Shown: positions 6,522-15,346 of the stretch, in pieces
Position numbering within the stretch: position 1 is the first letter of the stretch
Layout of the letters: each line of letters opens with the position of its first letter
DNA from: CAZKYP01 sp964556885
GTDB taxonomy: Bacteria; Planctomycetota; Phycisphaerae; Sedimentisphaerales; Anaerobacaceae
DNA: 19,874 bases
Assembly: GCA_964556885.1 (NCBI GenBank)
Contig: CAZKYP010000044.1
Span: 1-19,874 of the forward strand
Direction of reading: 5' to 3'
The notes under the pieces: generated by a model
Seen by the model: only the letters and a program-made list of their open reading frames with translations
Told to the model about the DNA's origin: nothing
Database searches by the model: none
Program-made: the position numbers and the translations under genes

Positions 6522-9500
6522 TCATTCAAGAAGCTCCCACCAAAGCCGCGGATAATCCCGGCCTTCGTCAATCCACCAGATATCCTCGGTGCCATTCTCA
6601 GTTTCATTCACAAAATCCCACCCGGCATCCAAAAACGTATCAGCCGTCTGCATCTCGGCCGTACTTAAACCGATTACACCTTCCGGATCAGGGTCCTGAC
6701 CTGCAATCCCATCAATCATATCTGAAATATTTACATCCCAGAAACAGGATGTTATTTCTCCCCAACGACTTGTGGCTACTAAACCAGCAATATCCTGCGT
6801 ACCCGACACTGTGCAATTAGTGTAACAAAACAAGATAGACTCATAATTTACTCCGACTAATCCAGCCACATATCTCCTGCCATTAACACTGCCTTCTGCG
6901 TAACAGTTCAGAATTTCTCCGGCATTATAACCAGCTAATCCTCCAACACTGTATTCTCCTGTGACAATACTATTTGAGAAACTTCCTTGAATAACTCTTT
7001 TACAATTGTGTTCACCGACAAGACCACCAACAGATGATGTGCCGGTTACTTCCCCCGAGGCGGAACTGTTTAAAATAATATTATTACTCATGCCAATTAA
7101 TCCCCCAGTATATATACCTCCTGTTACAGTACCATTGAAATGACATGACTCAATATTATCATAATTAATACCTATAAGCCCACCTGTGTACGAAATATCA
7201 GTATCGATATTACCTATACAGTTACAGGCAGTAACCGGTCCTGTGTTACAGCCTGTGAGACCACCTGCAATTTTTTCTGATGTCACGTTACATTCTGTTT
7301 TACAATTGGTTATTTCCCCGACATTATACCCCAACAGACCACCAGCGTTCTTTAAAACGGCTGTCATATTACCCGTCACTGAACAGTTAGATACAATACC
7401 ATTGTTGTATCCTGCTAATCCACCTGCACAGCAATATGCTAAGACTTCTGCATTCTTAATATTCAGATTCAAAACAAAACCCGCATAATTTGGATCATAC
7501 GACGTGGTTCCATACGTATTAATAATCTCTGGCCCGATACTCCCGAAAACACCGAGATAACTCTCTGTTTCAGAAATGCATCTGAAGTTCGAAACGGTGC
7601 AGTTGTTGCCATCAAATACACCCACAAAAGGCATTCCATAAACGCCGATTGGTAAAAGCATAGCCGAGTCGATGTCATTCAGATCAAGATCATTAGTCAA
7701 TAAAAAGCACTTGTTCCAATCTACAAGATTATAGCCTATACTGACAAAATCTTCCGTGGTAGATATTCTATACGGGTCATTCAGCTCTCCTGTTCCACCG
7801 GAATATCTATTGATGGTGTCAACTATTGGTTCACCCCCAGATTCTTCCCATGCAAGGCGTGGATAGTCGCGTCCTTCGTCGAGCACCCATTTATTAGTAT
7901 AACCCCAGCCGCGAAAAGTATCGGTGGTCATTAACTGCTCGGTTGTCCTGCCTCTGAATTTAAGATTATCTGATGTACCAGCAATTTCGGTATCCCAATA
8001 GCTAAGCAACACTACACCACAATCATCCTTTCCAATCAGACCACCAATACTGATTTGGTCATTGGAAATAGAATTTATATTTATCACCCGCCCGGCAGAA
8101 TAGCAGAATTGAACCGAACCTCCATTTTCTCCGATTAATCCACCAATATTTTCCTGTCCCTCTACATATCCTGTGAAATAACATGACATTATATGCTTTC
8201 CTGGCGGCAATGGTATACTGCCCGGTGGTGGACCCGCTTGACCGGCGGGTAGAGACAAAGCCTCATTCGTTCCTGCTACCCCCCCAACATTTTTTCGTCC
8301 AGATACACTGCATGTAGAGAAAGAGGCCTGTATATCTGCTTGTCTGTCATAACCAATAATACCGCCAACATATTGATTTCCAGTTACCTGTCCACTTGTA
8401 GAACACTCTATAATAGAGCCGCCGCTATATCCTATTAATCCCCCGATCCTGTTTTTACCTCCGACATTCACATACAGGTGACACTGTTGAATTGTACCAT
8501 TATTTGATCCTATAAGCCCACCAACTCTATCACCGCCGTTAACAGTTCCGGTAATAGTACTTCTTTTAATTATCCCACTATTATATCCAACAAGACCACC
8601 CACATCCCCACTACCGGCAATCGATACATCTACAAGTCGCACGTTTTCGACATTACCTTTCTGGCCGATGCACCCGAACAAGCCTATGTAATTCTGCCCA
8701 TTAGCGTGACATGCAAGATTAGATATTTTGTAATTGTTACCTATAAAAGATCCCACAAATGGAAAGCTTTGGTTGCCTATCGGACTAATTTCTCTCTGAT
8801 CTATAGTACGAAGGTCAATATCATTTGTAAGTACAAAATGTTTATCATAATCCTCAAGATAATAAGCTATGGAAATAAGATGTGCAGCAGAACTGATTCT
8901 GTACGGATCATTCGGTTCACCGGAACCACCGTCATAGCTTCGAGGCTGCTCAATAAGCAATTCCCCTGGAGTATTTTCCCATATTAGACGAGGGTAGTCA
9001 TTGCCTTCATCAAGTATCCACTGGTTATCATAACCCCAACTGCAATATGTTGATACACTTTGCATCTGGGCCGTTGTTCTACCTTTTCCTGCGACACTTT
9101 CGCTGATTCCACTGGTCTCGGTATCCCAGTAGCAAAGATAAACAGAGCCGCCGTTAGCAAATCCTGAAACTGATTCGCCGCCCACAACTCGGCCTGTCGA
9201 ATAGCTGAAACGAATCCGAATGCTGTTACTTCCAACAAAACCTGCAACAGAACTATTGCCTTGAATGACTCCGGTAGCGTAGCAACACTTTATATCACTG
9301 TAATTTGTTCCTGAAAATCCTCCGACAAATTTGTTGCCTTGTACATCTCCTGTTGCCTTGCAGGATATAACTTGACCCCTGTTATTACCGATTAATCCAC
9401 CGGCCCCCTCACCAGTGCCTGTTACAATTGAGGTAGAGTAACATGATTCAATCGTTGCAGAGTTATAACCAACAAGGCCTCCGATACCGTTTTCTCCACT

Positions 9501-10253
9501 AACACTTCCGGCAGAGTTGCATGAATCTATCTTTCCATTACCTCTTCCCAGGATTCCTCCGACGTATCTACTTCCTATTATAACAGCGTTTGACTGACAT
9601 TGTAAAAAAAACGCTCCCGAACTTCGTCCAACAATCCCACCGATACTTTCTTCACCGTGTAATCTGGTGTTAGAACCAGATGAGAATATAGCCGAATCAT
9701 AACAGTACCCTATTAATCCTCCGATATTATCACCTCCTGAAATTGTCCCTCCCTCAATAAAGCAATTTGTAATGTTAGCATTGCTTATATATCCAGCCAA
9801 TGAACCTACATTATCACCTATTCCTGTATCAATAGAAGGATTAACTAATCTCAAGTCTTTAATCACAGTATGAGTTCCATATTTGCCAACATATCCAAAA
9901 AGTCCGATGTAGTCTCTATCTGTTGAAATATAAGAGAAGTTTGAGATTGCGTGGCCATTGCCATCAAAAACACCGGAAAATGTGGCAGCCCAGTTATGGC
10001 CTATGATATTGAACTGCGCACCTGCTAACCGGGCCAAATCAATGTCGGTCATTAGTTTGAAATGTTTGTCCCAGTCGTTTGGTTCGGTGCCGATGGTATT
10101 CATCTGCTCGGCGGTGTAAATCAGGTAGGGGTTGTTCGGCTCTCCTGTGCCGCCGCCGTACTGGGCCGCGGCGGGGGGGCAGAAAAGACTGAATGTGAAA
10201 AGAGCAGTTAGTATGATTGTGAATATGTTGCCGGTTTTTGTCTGGGCGATCAT
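6522..10253 (-). CDS. Secreted three-module GLUG-repeat protein
   Basis: 1243 residues from ATG 10253, chosen because GGAGGG stands five bases before it and a signal peptide follows (MIAQTKTGNIFTIILTALF...PPAAA|QYGGG). An upstream in-frame start at 10334 is unlikely. The protein is three tandem modules beginning near residues 30, 440 and 816. Each opens with a GGxGExNDPYxI entry, runs through DKHFxLxxDIDL and F.GxFxGNxxxISNxxC to YIGLFGxxG, and continues with many GLUG repeats of the form (V/I)GGLIGYN.G.I..CY..G.V.G. Modules end with CYWDTE..G....GR.TAQM and WxxDEGxDYPRLxWE. GLUG repeats form a beta-solenoid-like stack in surface proteins and adhesins; no enzyme domain is seen. The chain stops right after the third DYPRLWWELLE, with no dockerin, sorting tail or membrane anchor. 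Module 2 holds a 22-residue in-frame insertion (8193-8258). Confidence 0.92.
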   Translation of the reverse strand: MIAQTKTGNIFTIILTALFTFSLFCPPAAAQYGGGTGEPNNPYLIYTAEQMNTIGTEPNDWDKHFKLMTDIDLARLAGAQFNIIGHNWAATFSGVFDGNGHAISNFSYISTDRDYIGLFGYVGKYGTHTVIKDLRLVNPSIDTGIGDNVGSLAGYISNANITNCFIEGGTISGGDNIGGLIGYCYDSAIFSSGSNTRLHGEESIGGIVGRSSGAFFLQCQSNAVIIGSRYVGGILGRGNGKIDSCNSAGSVSGENGIGGLVGYNSATIESCYSTSIVTGTGEGAGGLIGNNRGQVISCKATGDVQGNKFVGGFSGTNYSDIKCCYATGVIQGNSSVAGFVGSNSIRIRFSYSTGRVVGGESVSGFANGGSVYLCYWDTETSGISESVAGKGRTTAQMQSVSTYCSWGYDNQWILDEGNDYPRLIWENTPGELLIEQPRSYDGGSGEPNDPYRISSAAHLISIAYYLEDYDKHFVLTNDIDLRTIDQREISPIGNQSFPFVGSFIGNNYKISNLACHANGQNYIGLFGCIGQKGNVENVRLVDVSIAGSGDVGGLVGYNSGIIKRSTITGTVNGGDRVGGLIGSNNGTIQQCHLYVNVGGKNRIGGLIGYSGGSIIECSTSGQVTGNQYVGGIIGYDRQADIQASFSTCSVSGRKNVGGVAGTNEALSLPAGQAGPPPGSIPLPPGKHIMSCYFTGYVEGQENIGGLIGENGGSVQFCYSAGRVININSISNDQISIGGLIGKDDCGVVLLSYWDTEIAGTSDNLKFRGRTTEQLMTTDTFRGWGYTNKWVLDEGRDYPRLAWEESGGEPIVDTINRYSGGTGELNDPYRISTTEDFVSIGYNLVDWNKCFLLTNDLDLNDIDSAMLLPIGVYGMPFVGVFDGNNCTVSNFRCISETESYLGVFGSIGPEIINTYGTTSYDPNYAGFVLNLNIKNAEVLAYCCAGGLAGYNNGIVSNCSVTGNMTAVLKNAGGLLGYNVGEITNCKTECNVTSEKIAGGLTGCNTGPVTACNCIGNIDTDISYTGGLIGINYDNIESCHFNGTVTGGIYTGGLIGMSNNIILNSSASGEVTGTSSVGGLVGEHNCKRVIQGSFSNSIVTGEYSVGGLAGYNAGEILNCYAEGSVNGRRYVAGLVGVNYESILFCYTNCTVSGTQDIAGLVATSRWGEITSCFWDVNISDMIDGIAGQDPDPEGVIGLSTAEMQTADTFLDAGWDFVNETENGTEDIWWIDEGRDYPRLWWELLE
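8193..8258. repeat. In-frame palindromic insertion in the GLUG protein
   Basis: 66 bases encode 22 residues, beginning LSLPAGQAG and ending PLPPGKH, between TNEA and IMSCYF, where other GLUG repeats have only one or two residues. The core is ACCCGC (8232-8237) / GCGGGT (8245-8250) around seven bases. The segment is Pro/Gly-rich and GC-rich compared with the AT-richer repeats around it. Confidence 0.6.
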
Positions 10254-10407
10254 TTTGCCCTCCGTATAAAAAACAGTGTCTTTTTCCCTTTTTTTGACTG
10301 ATTTGATTTTACTACTTGTCGGCCTTGAGGTCAAGGATTTTTACTTGTTACGTGTCGTCTTTATACTGGACCAATATTCGATAGAAAACAGTCAATAATC
10401 AATTTTC

Positions 10408-10438
10408 TTGACCTTCGGTTAGATTTTGTTTTAATAAT
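10408..10438 (+). promoter_or_regulatory. Possible promoter of the aminotransferase operon
   Basis: TTGACC (10408-10413) and AATAAT (10433-10438) with a 19-base spacer, longer than ideal. A start near 10446 would give a ~175-base leader containing both repeats. It is the only reasonable pair I see ahead of the operon. Confidence 0.3.
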
Positions 10439-10450
10439 ACGCTGTTTTTG

Positions 10451-10475
10451 GTGAATGGTAATTGGTGAATGGTAA
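10451..10475. repeat. Direct repeat GTGAATGGTAA x2
   Basis: Two exact copies of GTGAATGGTAA (10451-10461 and 10465-10475) separated by three bases, just left of the hairpin repeat. Confidence 0.55.
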
Positions 10476-10481
10476 ATGAAG

Positions 10482-10558
10482 TGATCTAAAGTGCCTAAAA
10501 TGAACTAAAGTGAGCTAAAATGTTTTTTTACTTTAGTCACTTTACACTTTAGGCACTT
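10482..10558. repeat. CTAAAGTG-type hairpin repeat, copy 2
   Basis: Nested inverted repeat: outer arms AAGTGCCTAAA (10489-10499) / TTTAGGCACTT (10548-10558), inner arms TAAAGTGA (10506-10513) / TCACTTTA (10537-10544). It shares the same short word with the 5445-5517 repeat (CTAAAGTG.., TTTAGTCACTTT) although the unit order differs. It lies between divergent genes, so it is not a terminator. Confidence 0.7.
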
Positions 10559-10622
10559 AAAACTCTGACAGTTTTATTAATCGACTGAAAAAAGATAATC
10601 TCTATGGAAAGGTCATAAAAGG

Positions 10623-11813
10623 ATGAAAGTAAGCAAACGAGCCCAGGAAGTGCCGGCTTCGGCCACTATCGCGGTAACCGCCAGAGCACAGGAATTGAAG
10701 GCCCAGGGCGTCGATGTAGTCGGATTCGGCGCAGGGGCGCCGGATTTTGACACGCCCGAATATATTAAGACAGCCGCAATAGAGGCGCTAAAGGCGGGAA
10801 AGACAAAATACACTCCCGCAGCCGGTATACCGGAACTACGTAAAGCTATCGCCGAGAAACTAAAAAAGGAAAACGGCCTGACATACACCTTTGAGCAGAT
10901 TGTGGTAAATATCGGCGGCAAGCACTCGGTCTATGAGGCGATGCAGGCCGTGCTTGATCCCGGCGACGAGGTTATTTTGCCGACTCCGTACTGGGTCACA
11001 TATCCGGAAACGATAAAGCTGGCCGGGGCTAAAGCAAAGATTATCGAAACCGAAAGGAGCACGGATTACAAGATTACGCCGGAGCAGTTAAAGAAGGCCA
11101 TCAACGACAAAACGGCCATGCTGATACTCAACTCACCAAACAATCCGGGCGGTTTCACATATACACCCGACGAGCTGAAGGCCCTTGCGAAGGTCCTTGA
11201 AGGAACCAACGTAATGGTGCTCTCGGACGAAATATATGAAAAATTAATCTATGGTAATACTAAATTCGTCAGCTTCGCTTCACTAAGCAAGGACGCATAC
11301 GAGCGGACACTCACCCTGAACGGCTTCAGCAAGACGTTTTCGATGACCGGCTGGCGTCTTGGATATACAGCCGGGCCGCTTAATGTTATTAAGGCCATGT
11401 CGCGGCTTCAGGACCACATGACATCAAATCCGGTCACTTTTGGTCAATACGGAGCCATTGCGGCCCTCGGAGAGCCGGCCAAACAGGCAATCGAGAGCAT
11501 GAGGGCGGAATTCGAGAAACGCGGCAAGTATATGGCAGAGCGGCTCAACAATATCGAAGGCATAGATTGTCCCGAACCGACCGGTGCTTTTTACTGTTTT
11601 CCTGATGTTTCCAGTCATTATGGCCGAAATATTAATGGTGCGAAGATAAACGGCAGTATGGACTTTGCCAAGGCACTGTTAGAGCAGGCCAACGTTGCCC
11701 TGGTTCCCGGACTGCCGTTCGGTTGCGACAGCAACGTTCGCCTGAGTTTCGCCTGCTCGCTCGAGCAGATCACCAAAGGGTTGGACAGACTTGAAGAATG
11801 GCTAAGCCAGTAA
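10623..11813 (+). CDS. Pyridoxal-phosphate aminotransferase, class I (aspartate aminotransferase-like)
   Basis: 396 residues, usual length for fold-type I subgroup I-gamma/beta enzymes. It transfers an amino group between an amino acid (probably aspartate or glutamate, possibly prephenate or an aromatic substrate) and a 2-oxo acid. Visible are the entry VKVSKRAQ-like start with S/T-A-x-I-A-V, FGAGAPDFDTP (35-45), YTPAAGIPELR (63-73), PTPYWVTYPE (120-129), NSPNNPGG (170-177) with N174, SDEIYEKLIYG (201-211) with D202 and Y205, and the PLP lysine K237 in FSKTFSMTGWRLGY. R373 (NVRLSFA) binds the substrate alpha-carboxylate. An AAAAGG sits just before ATG 10623. It is the first gene of the operon, and its end overlaps the next start by 16 bases. 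Exact substrate is not predictable; aspC is possible but not asserted. Confidence 0.92.
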   Translation: MKVSKRAQEVPASATIAVTARAQELKAQGVDVVGFGAGAPDFDTPEYIKTAAIEALKAGKTKYTPAAGIPELRKAIAEKLKKENGLTYTFEQIVVNIGGKHSVYEAMQAVLDPGDEVILPTPYWVTYPETIKLAGAKAKIIETERSTDYKITPEQLKKAINDKTAMLILNSPNNPGGFTYTPDELKALAKVLEGTNVMVLSDEIYEKLIYGNTKFVSFASLSKDAYERTLTLNGFSKTFSMTGWRLGYTAGPLNVIKAMSRLQDHMTSNPVTFGQYGAIAALGEPAKQAIESMRAEFEKRGKYMAERLNNIEGIDCPEPTGAFYCFPDVSSHYGRNINGAKINGSMDFAKALLEQANVALVPGLPFGCDSNVRLSFACSLEQITKGLDRLEEWLSQ

Positions 11814-14623
11814 AGACCAGTAAACAAAAAGACTTATCCGATCAGCAGGCGAGCGATTCGGCTAAATCCGAGCAGCTGATGTTAATAAATAAAGACGGAG
11901 CTTTGTCCGGCTGGCCGATGATTATCGGCTGGCTGGCTATGCTCGTTTTCACATTCCACGCCTGCACACACATGGTTGCGGCCGGTGATACGTGGGTCGC
12001 GATGGCCTGCGGCCGGCATTTTGTCAATCATGGCGTAGATACCGTTGAGCCGTTCAGCGCAAATTCCCATAAGGCCGGGCCGACCGAAGAAGAGGTCAAA
12101 ACATGGCCAAAATGGGCACAGTGGATAACAGACAAGGTCGGTCTGAAGACCGTTAAATACTGGCATCCGACCGGCTGGGTCAACCAGAACTGGCTGACAC
12201 ATGAAATTTTTTATAAGCTGGTTCCCAAATCATCATACGCCGATGGGGTGAGTTTTAGTTCAAATGCGCTGGTTTACTGGAAATTTGCGATATATTTAAT
12301 AGCGATTGCCTGTGTTTATTACAGTTCACGGATTTTGGGCGTAAACCGGGCACTTGCCGTGGTCTTTTCCTGCTTTGCTTTGTTCACGGGACGGTCTTTC
12401 CTTGATATTCGTCCTGCCGGTTTTTCGAATATGTTAGTGGCGGTTTTTCTGCTGGTTTTGATTCTTACGACGTATCGAAACGTATTATATATCTGGCTGA
12501 TTGTCCCGCTGACGGTTTTCTGGTGCAACGTTCACGGTGGATACATCTACTTGTTCATCATGCTCGTCCCGTTCGTAATCTGGCATGTGCTTATGCTGCT
12601 ACCGAAAAAATGGACAATAACGGGTTACTGCATTTTGTCCTGGATTGCACTTTACGGACTGGCTTACAAGTTCCTCGGCCACGAGAGCCTCAAAGCAATT
12701 CAAATGAGAAGCGACTGGTTTTTCTACCTGTTGTTTATATTCATCGCGGCAGGTATCGCAATAACAACTCGAAGACTGATTAAGGAAGGCGTGATATACT
12801 TCTATTATATATGCGCTTCTTTAATCGTCTTTTTGTGCCTTTTGCCGCGATTCTTCCCTGTATTGCCAAGAAATATTCCCCCGCAGAAATACGCGGACCT
12901 CCTGACATACGTAAAAAGCTCACAACTTTCGTTCGCTGCCATCTTCCTGTTTATCATGATTTTAGAGCTCGTCCTGATAGCATTCAAAGACAGGATTATC
13001 CTGAAGATAAAACCAGGGGGCATCTACCATACGATTGCAGCCGGTTTTGTCGCCTTCGTGGCAATGGTGATTTTCAACCCGTTCCATCTGACGAACCTGA
13101 CCCATACCTTCGTTATCAGCCTCAGCAAGCATGCCGAGCGATGGCGTGACATCCGCGAATGGCATCCCGCTTTCGACTGGTCCAACCCGGTAGGCACAGC
13201 GGTGCCTTTCCTGGTGATGTATATTATCGCATGGACGGCACTTGTCATTTGGATTGTTGTTATGATATTGAGCCGGCGTACTTTCAGCCGGACCGAAAAA
13301 CGAAAGACAAAAAATACCATCGAATACGAATGGCCCAAAATAGACTTTTCAGTTCTGGTCATCTCTACCGTAACAGTTTATATGGCCATCCGCTCACGTC
13401 GCTTCATCCCCATAGCGGCCATCGCAGCCTGCCCGATTATCGCATTGCTTATCGACCAGGCAATTCGGGCCGTTTCGGCAACGGTAAACTATATCAAACA
13501 TAATAATCCTGTCGTCTTGTCGATGCCTAATACCATACGATCATTTATAATTCTTACAGGTGTTTTGGCCGTTGCTTATTTCGGTACGTGGTGGGGGCTT
13601 AAGTTTAAGTACGTATATCTCGATCCATGGCCGGGGGACAGTAAGCTGAATTCGGTTTTTATCCGCATGACCGCTTCGGACGCGAAACCTTTTTATGCAA
13701 TGAAGTTCATCAGAGACAATAAATTAAATGGGATAATGTTCAACTACTGGACCGAAGGCGGCTTCATTGCCTGGGGCGAGGAGCCGGATCCCAACACAGG
13801 CCACACCCCTCTGCAGTTGTTTATGGACGGCAGGGCACAAGCCGCATATAACCGGAAAACTTTTGACATATGGACATTCATAATGACAGGCGGCCTGGAG
13901 GGCTCGGTTGGTTACCAAATAGTTGGAAACGCCCAGGCAAGGGCTTCCATTACAGGGCAGGAGCTGGACGATATATTGACCGTCGATGACTACATCAAAA
14001 TCGGCCAGTCGATAGGGGAAGAGCTTCAGAAACGCAATGTCTGGATAGCAATGATGCCAACCGGTCAGTTCAACAGCATTTTTATGAAGGGCCTCGAGCG
14101 CAATCCCAACTGGCGTACGGTCTTTGTGAATGACAGACAAAAAATACTTGTCGATACGACAACCGAACAGGGTAAGAAGCTCTTTCTTGGTATATTTGAC
14201 GAAACAACCGTTTACCCGGACGATTTTCACAGGAACCTGATTCGGGCACATAGCTGGCTGATGTTTAAGCCCGGAATAAATGAGAAAAAGCAGGGGCTTG
14301 AGTTTGCCTTCCAGGCCTTTAACGATAATCCGTCACGGACAGCTATACTTGAGATTATGACTTACGGCGAAAACTTCGATGAACTGGCGCCTGAAGTCGA
14401 TATATTCATTGAAAATTATTTCAACAACTTTTTGAAAAACAAAGATAGCTGGGCCACTCAGGACGGCTATCGCTGCAAGGTCGAAGCGGTAAGATTGGCG
14501 TGTTTTCAACTGATGAAACTTGCAATTTCACAGCGAGACAAGAAACTTGAGAATTTGTATAGCGCCAAATCGAATGAGTATTTGGAAGAAATAATTAGCT
14601 TAGCCGAGAGCAAGAGTTGGTAA
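11798..14623 (+). CDS. Polytopic membrane protein, putative GT-C-fold glycosyltransferase
   Basis: 941 residues. A short cytoplasmic tail (1-38) precedes TM1 (GWPMIIGWLAMLVFTFHA). Right after it comes AAGDTWVAMACGRHFVNHGV..VEPFS (61-86), then WVNQNWLTHEIFYKL (127-141). A 'D + GR.. + HG....PFS ... W.....WL' loop is typical of GT-C transferases (PMT/ArnT-like and related families), in which the acidic residue of the first external loop (here D64) is catalytic. About a dozen further membrane segments follow to ~residue 590, with the long basic loop SRRTFSRTEKRKTKN near 490-505. A soluble C-terminal domain (~620-941) contains FNYWTEGGFIAWG and LFMDGRAQAAYN. The ATG overlaps the aminotransferase gene, and the stop overlaps the GT2 start (TAATG), so translation is tightly coupled. 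With a DPM1-like gene next door, a polyprenyl-phosphate-sugar donor is likely. No family is certain. Confidence 0.72.
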   Translation: MAKPVKTSKQKDLSDQQASDSAKSEQLMLINKDGALSGWPMIIGWLAMLVFTFHACTHMVAAGDTWVAMACGRHFVNHGVDTVEPFSANSHKAGPTEEEVKTWPKWAQWITDKVGLKTVKYWHPTGWVNQNWLTHEIFYKLVPKSSYADGVSFSSNALVYWKFAIYLIAIACVYYSSRILGVNRALAVVFSCFALFTGRSFLDIRPAGFSNMLVAVFLLVLILTTYRNVLYIWLIVPLTVFWCNVHGGYIYLFIMLVPFVIWHVLMLLPKKWTITGYCILSWIALYGLAYKFLGHESLKAIQMRSDWFFYLLFIFIAAGIAITTRRLIKEGVIYFYYICASLIVFLCLLPRFFPVLPRNIPPQKYADLLTYVKSSQLSFAAIFLFIMILELVLIAFKDRIILKIKPGGIYHTIAAGFVAFVAMVIFNPFHLTNLTHTFVISLSKHAERWRDIREWHPAFDWSNPVGTAVPFLVMYIIAWTALVIWIVVMILSRRTFSRTEKRKTKNTIEYEWPKIDFSVLVISTVTVYMAIRSRRFIPIAAIAACPIIALLIDQAIRAVSATVNYIKHNNPVVLSMPNTIRSFIILTGVLAVAYFGTWWGLKFKYVYLDPWPGDSKLNSVFIRMTASDAKPFYAMKFIRDNKLNGIMFNYWTEGGFIAWGEEPDPNTGHTPLQLFMDGRAQAAYNRKTFDIWTFIMTGGLEGSVGYQIVGNAQARASITGQELDDILTVDDYIKIGQSIGEELQKRNVWIAMMPTGQFNSIFMKGLERNPNWRTVFVNDRQKILVDTTTEQGKKLFLGIFDETTVYPDDFHRNLIRAHSWLMFKPGINEKKQGLEFAFQAFNDNPSRTAILEIMTYGENFDELAPEVDIFIENYFNNFLKNKDSWATQDGYRCKVEAVRLACFQLMKLAISQRDKKLENLYSAKSNEYLEEIISLAESKSW

Positions 14624-15318
14624 TGGTCTCAATCAGTGTTTTTTTCCCCTGTTACAACGAACAGGAGAACGTCAGTCGAACCGTTGAAAAAGCACTTGAC
14701 GTTCTGGAAAATCTTGGGGCGGAATTTGAGATTATTATTGTAGACGACGGCAGCATAGACAGAACTGGGCAGATTGCCGATGAGATTGCCGCAAAGGACA
14801 AAAGGGTGATTGTGGTTCACCATCAGAGAAATCTTGGCTATGGAGCGGCTTTACAATCCGGCTTTCGAGCCGCTAAGAAGGAGCTTGTTTTTTACACAGA
14901 TGGGGACGGCCAGTTCGATATGGAGGAAATGCCGCCGCTGCTGCCGTTGATAGAGCAATACGACATTGTAAGCTGCTATCGTTTGAAACGTCAGGAAAAC
15001 CTGATGCGAAGAATCAACGGTTTTTGCTGGACGAAACTGGTTTGTCTGATGTTCGGCATGAAAATCCGGGATATCGATTGTGCCTTCAAACTGTATAAAA
15101 GGGAAATATTCGACAATATCAAATTAACGAGCACAGGGGCGCTCATCGACACCGAGATTCTGGCCCGGGCAATTCGTAAAGGATTCAGCATAACTCAAAG
15201 GGGAGTACATCATTATCCGAGGACGGCGGGGGCGGCGACAGGGGCGAATTTGAAGGTGATTTTTCGTGCGTTCAGAGAACTTTTCGAATTACGAAGTCGT
15301 ATTCGAAATGGAAACTGA
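14623..15318 (+). CDS. Family 2 glycosyltransferase, dolichyl-phosphate mannose synthase-like
   Basis: 231 residues from ATG 14623, which overlaps the preceding TAA; a TTG at 14617 is in frame but less likely. The GT-A fold is plain: SVFFPCYNEQENVSRTV at the N-terminus, IIIVDDGSIDRTG (nucleotide-sugar site), HHQRNLGYGAALQSGFRAA, then the metal-binding DxD-type motif in FYTDGDGQFDMEEM and DIDCAFKLYKREIF. Such enzymes transfer mannose or glucose from GDP/UDP-sugar to polyprenyl phosphate on the cytoplasmic face. It has no C-terminal membrane helices, like eukaryote-type soluble DPM1. The partner GT-C-like protein is immediately upstream, so a donor-maker and donor-user pair is the natural reading. 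The substrate sugar is not readable. Confidence 0.92.
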   Translation: MVSISVFFPCYNEQENVSRTVEKALDVLENLGAEFEIIIVDDGSIDRTGQIADEIAAKDKRVIVVHHQRNLGYGAALQSGFRAAKKELVFYTDGDGQFDMEEMPPLLPLIEQYDIVSCYRLKRQENLMRRINGFCWTKLVCLMFGMKIRDIDCAFKLYKREIFDNIKLTSTGALIDTEILARAIRKGFSITQRGVHHYPRTAGAATGANLKVIFRAFRELFELRSRIRNGN

Positions 15319-15346
15319 TTAATGAAGCTGCAAAAATAAGTCAGAT

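Larger units (their letters stand above)
10254..10622. other. Divergent intergenic region between the GLUG gene and the aminotransferase operon
   Basis: 369 bases with no credible gene. It contains, left to right, the GLUG gene ribosome site (GGAGGG on the minus strand), a short inverted repeat CCTTG.AGGT.CAAGG (10323-10336), a possible rightward promoter (10408-10438), a direct repeat of GTGAATGGTAA (10451-10461, 10465-10475) and the second CTAAAGTG-type hairpin repeat (10482-10558). I see no convincing -35/-10 pair for the GLUG gene. Confidence 0.6.

Noticed and set aside
10254..10334. N-terminal extension of the GLUG frame to 10334
   Set aside because: The signal peptide and a GGAGGG ribosome site both point to ATG 10253; the extension is polar and would hide the signal peptide.
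10323..10342. Hairpin CCTTG-AGGT-CAAGG followed by ATTTTT as a rightward terminator
   Set aside because: There is no rightward gene before it, and the stem is only five pairs; more likely chance or a minor site in the GLUG leader.
10360..10395. TTGACT and TATAAA on the minus strand as GLUG promoter
   Set aside because: The spacer is 24 bases, too long for a sigma70 promoter.
13724..14251. 175-residue minus-strand open frame
   Set aside because: Antisense to the large membrane protein gene, with no start signal and no recognisable features.
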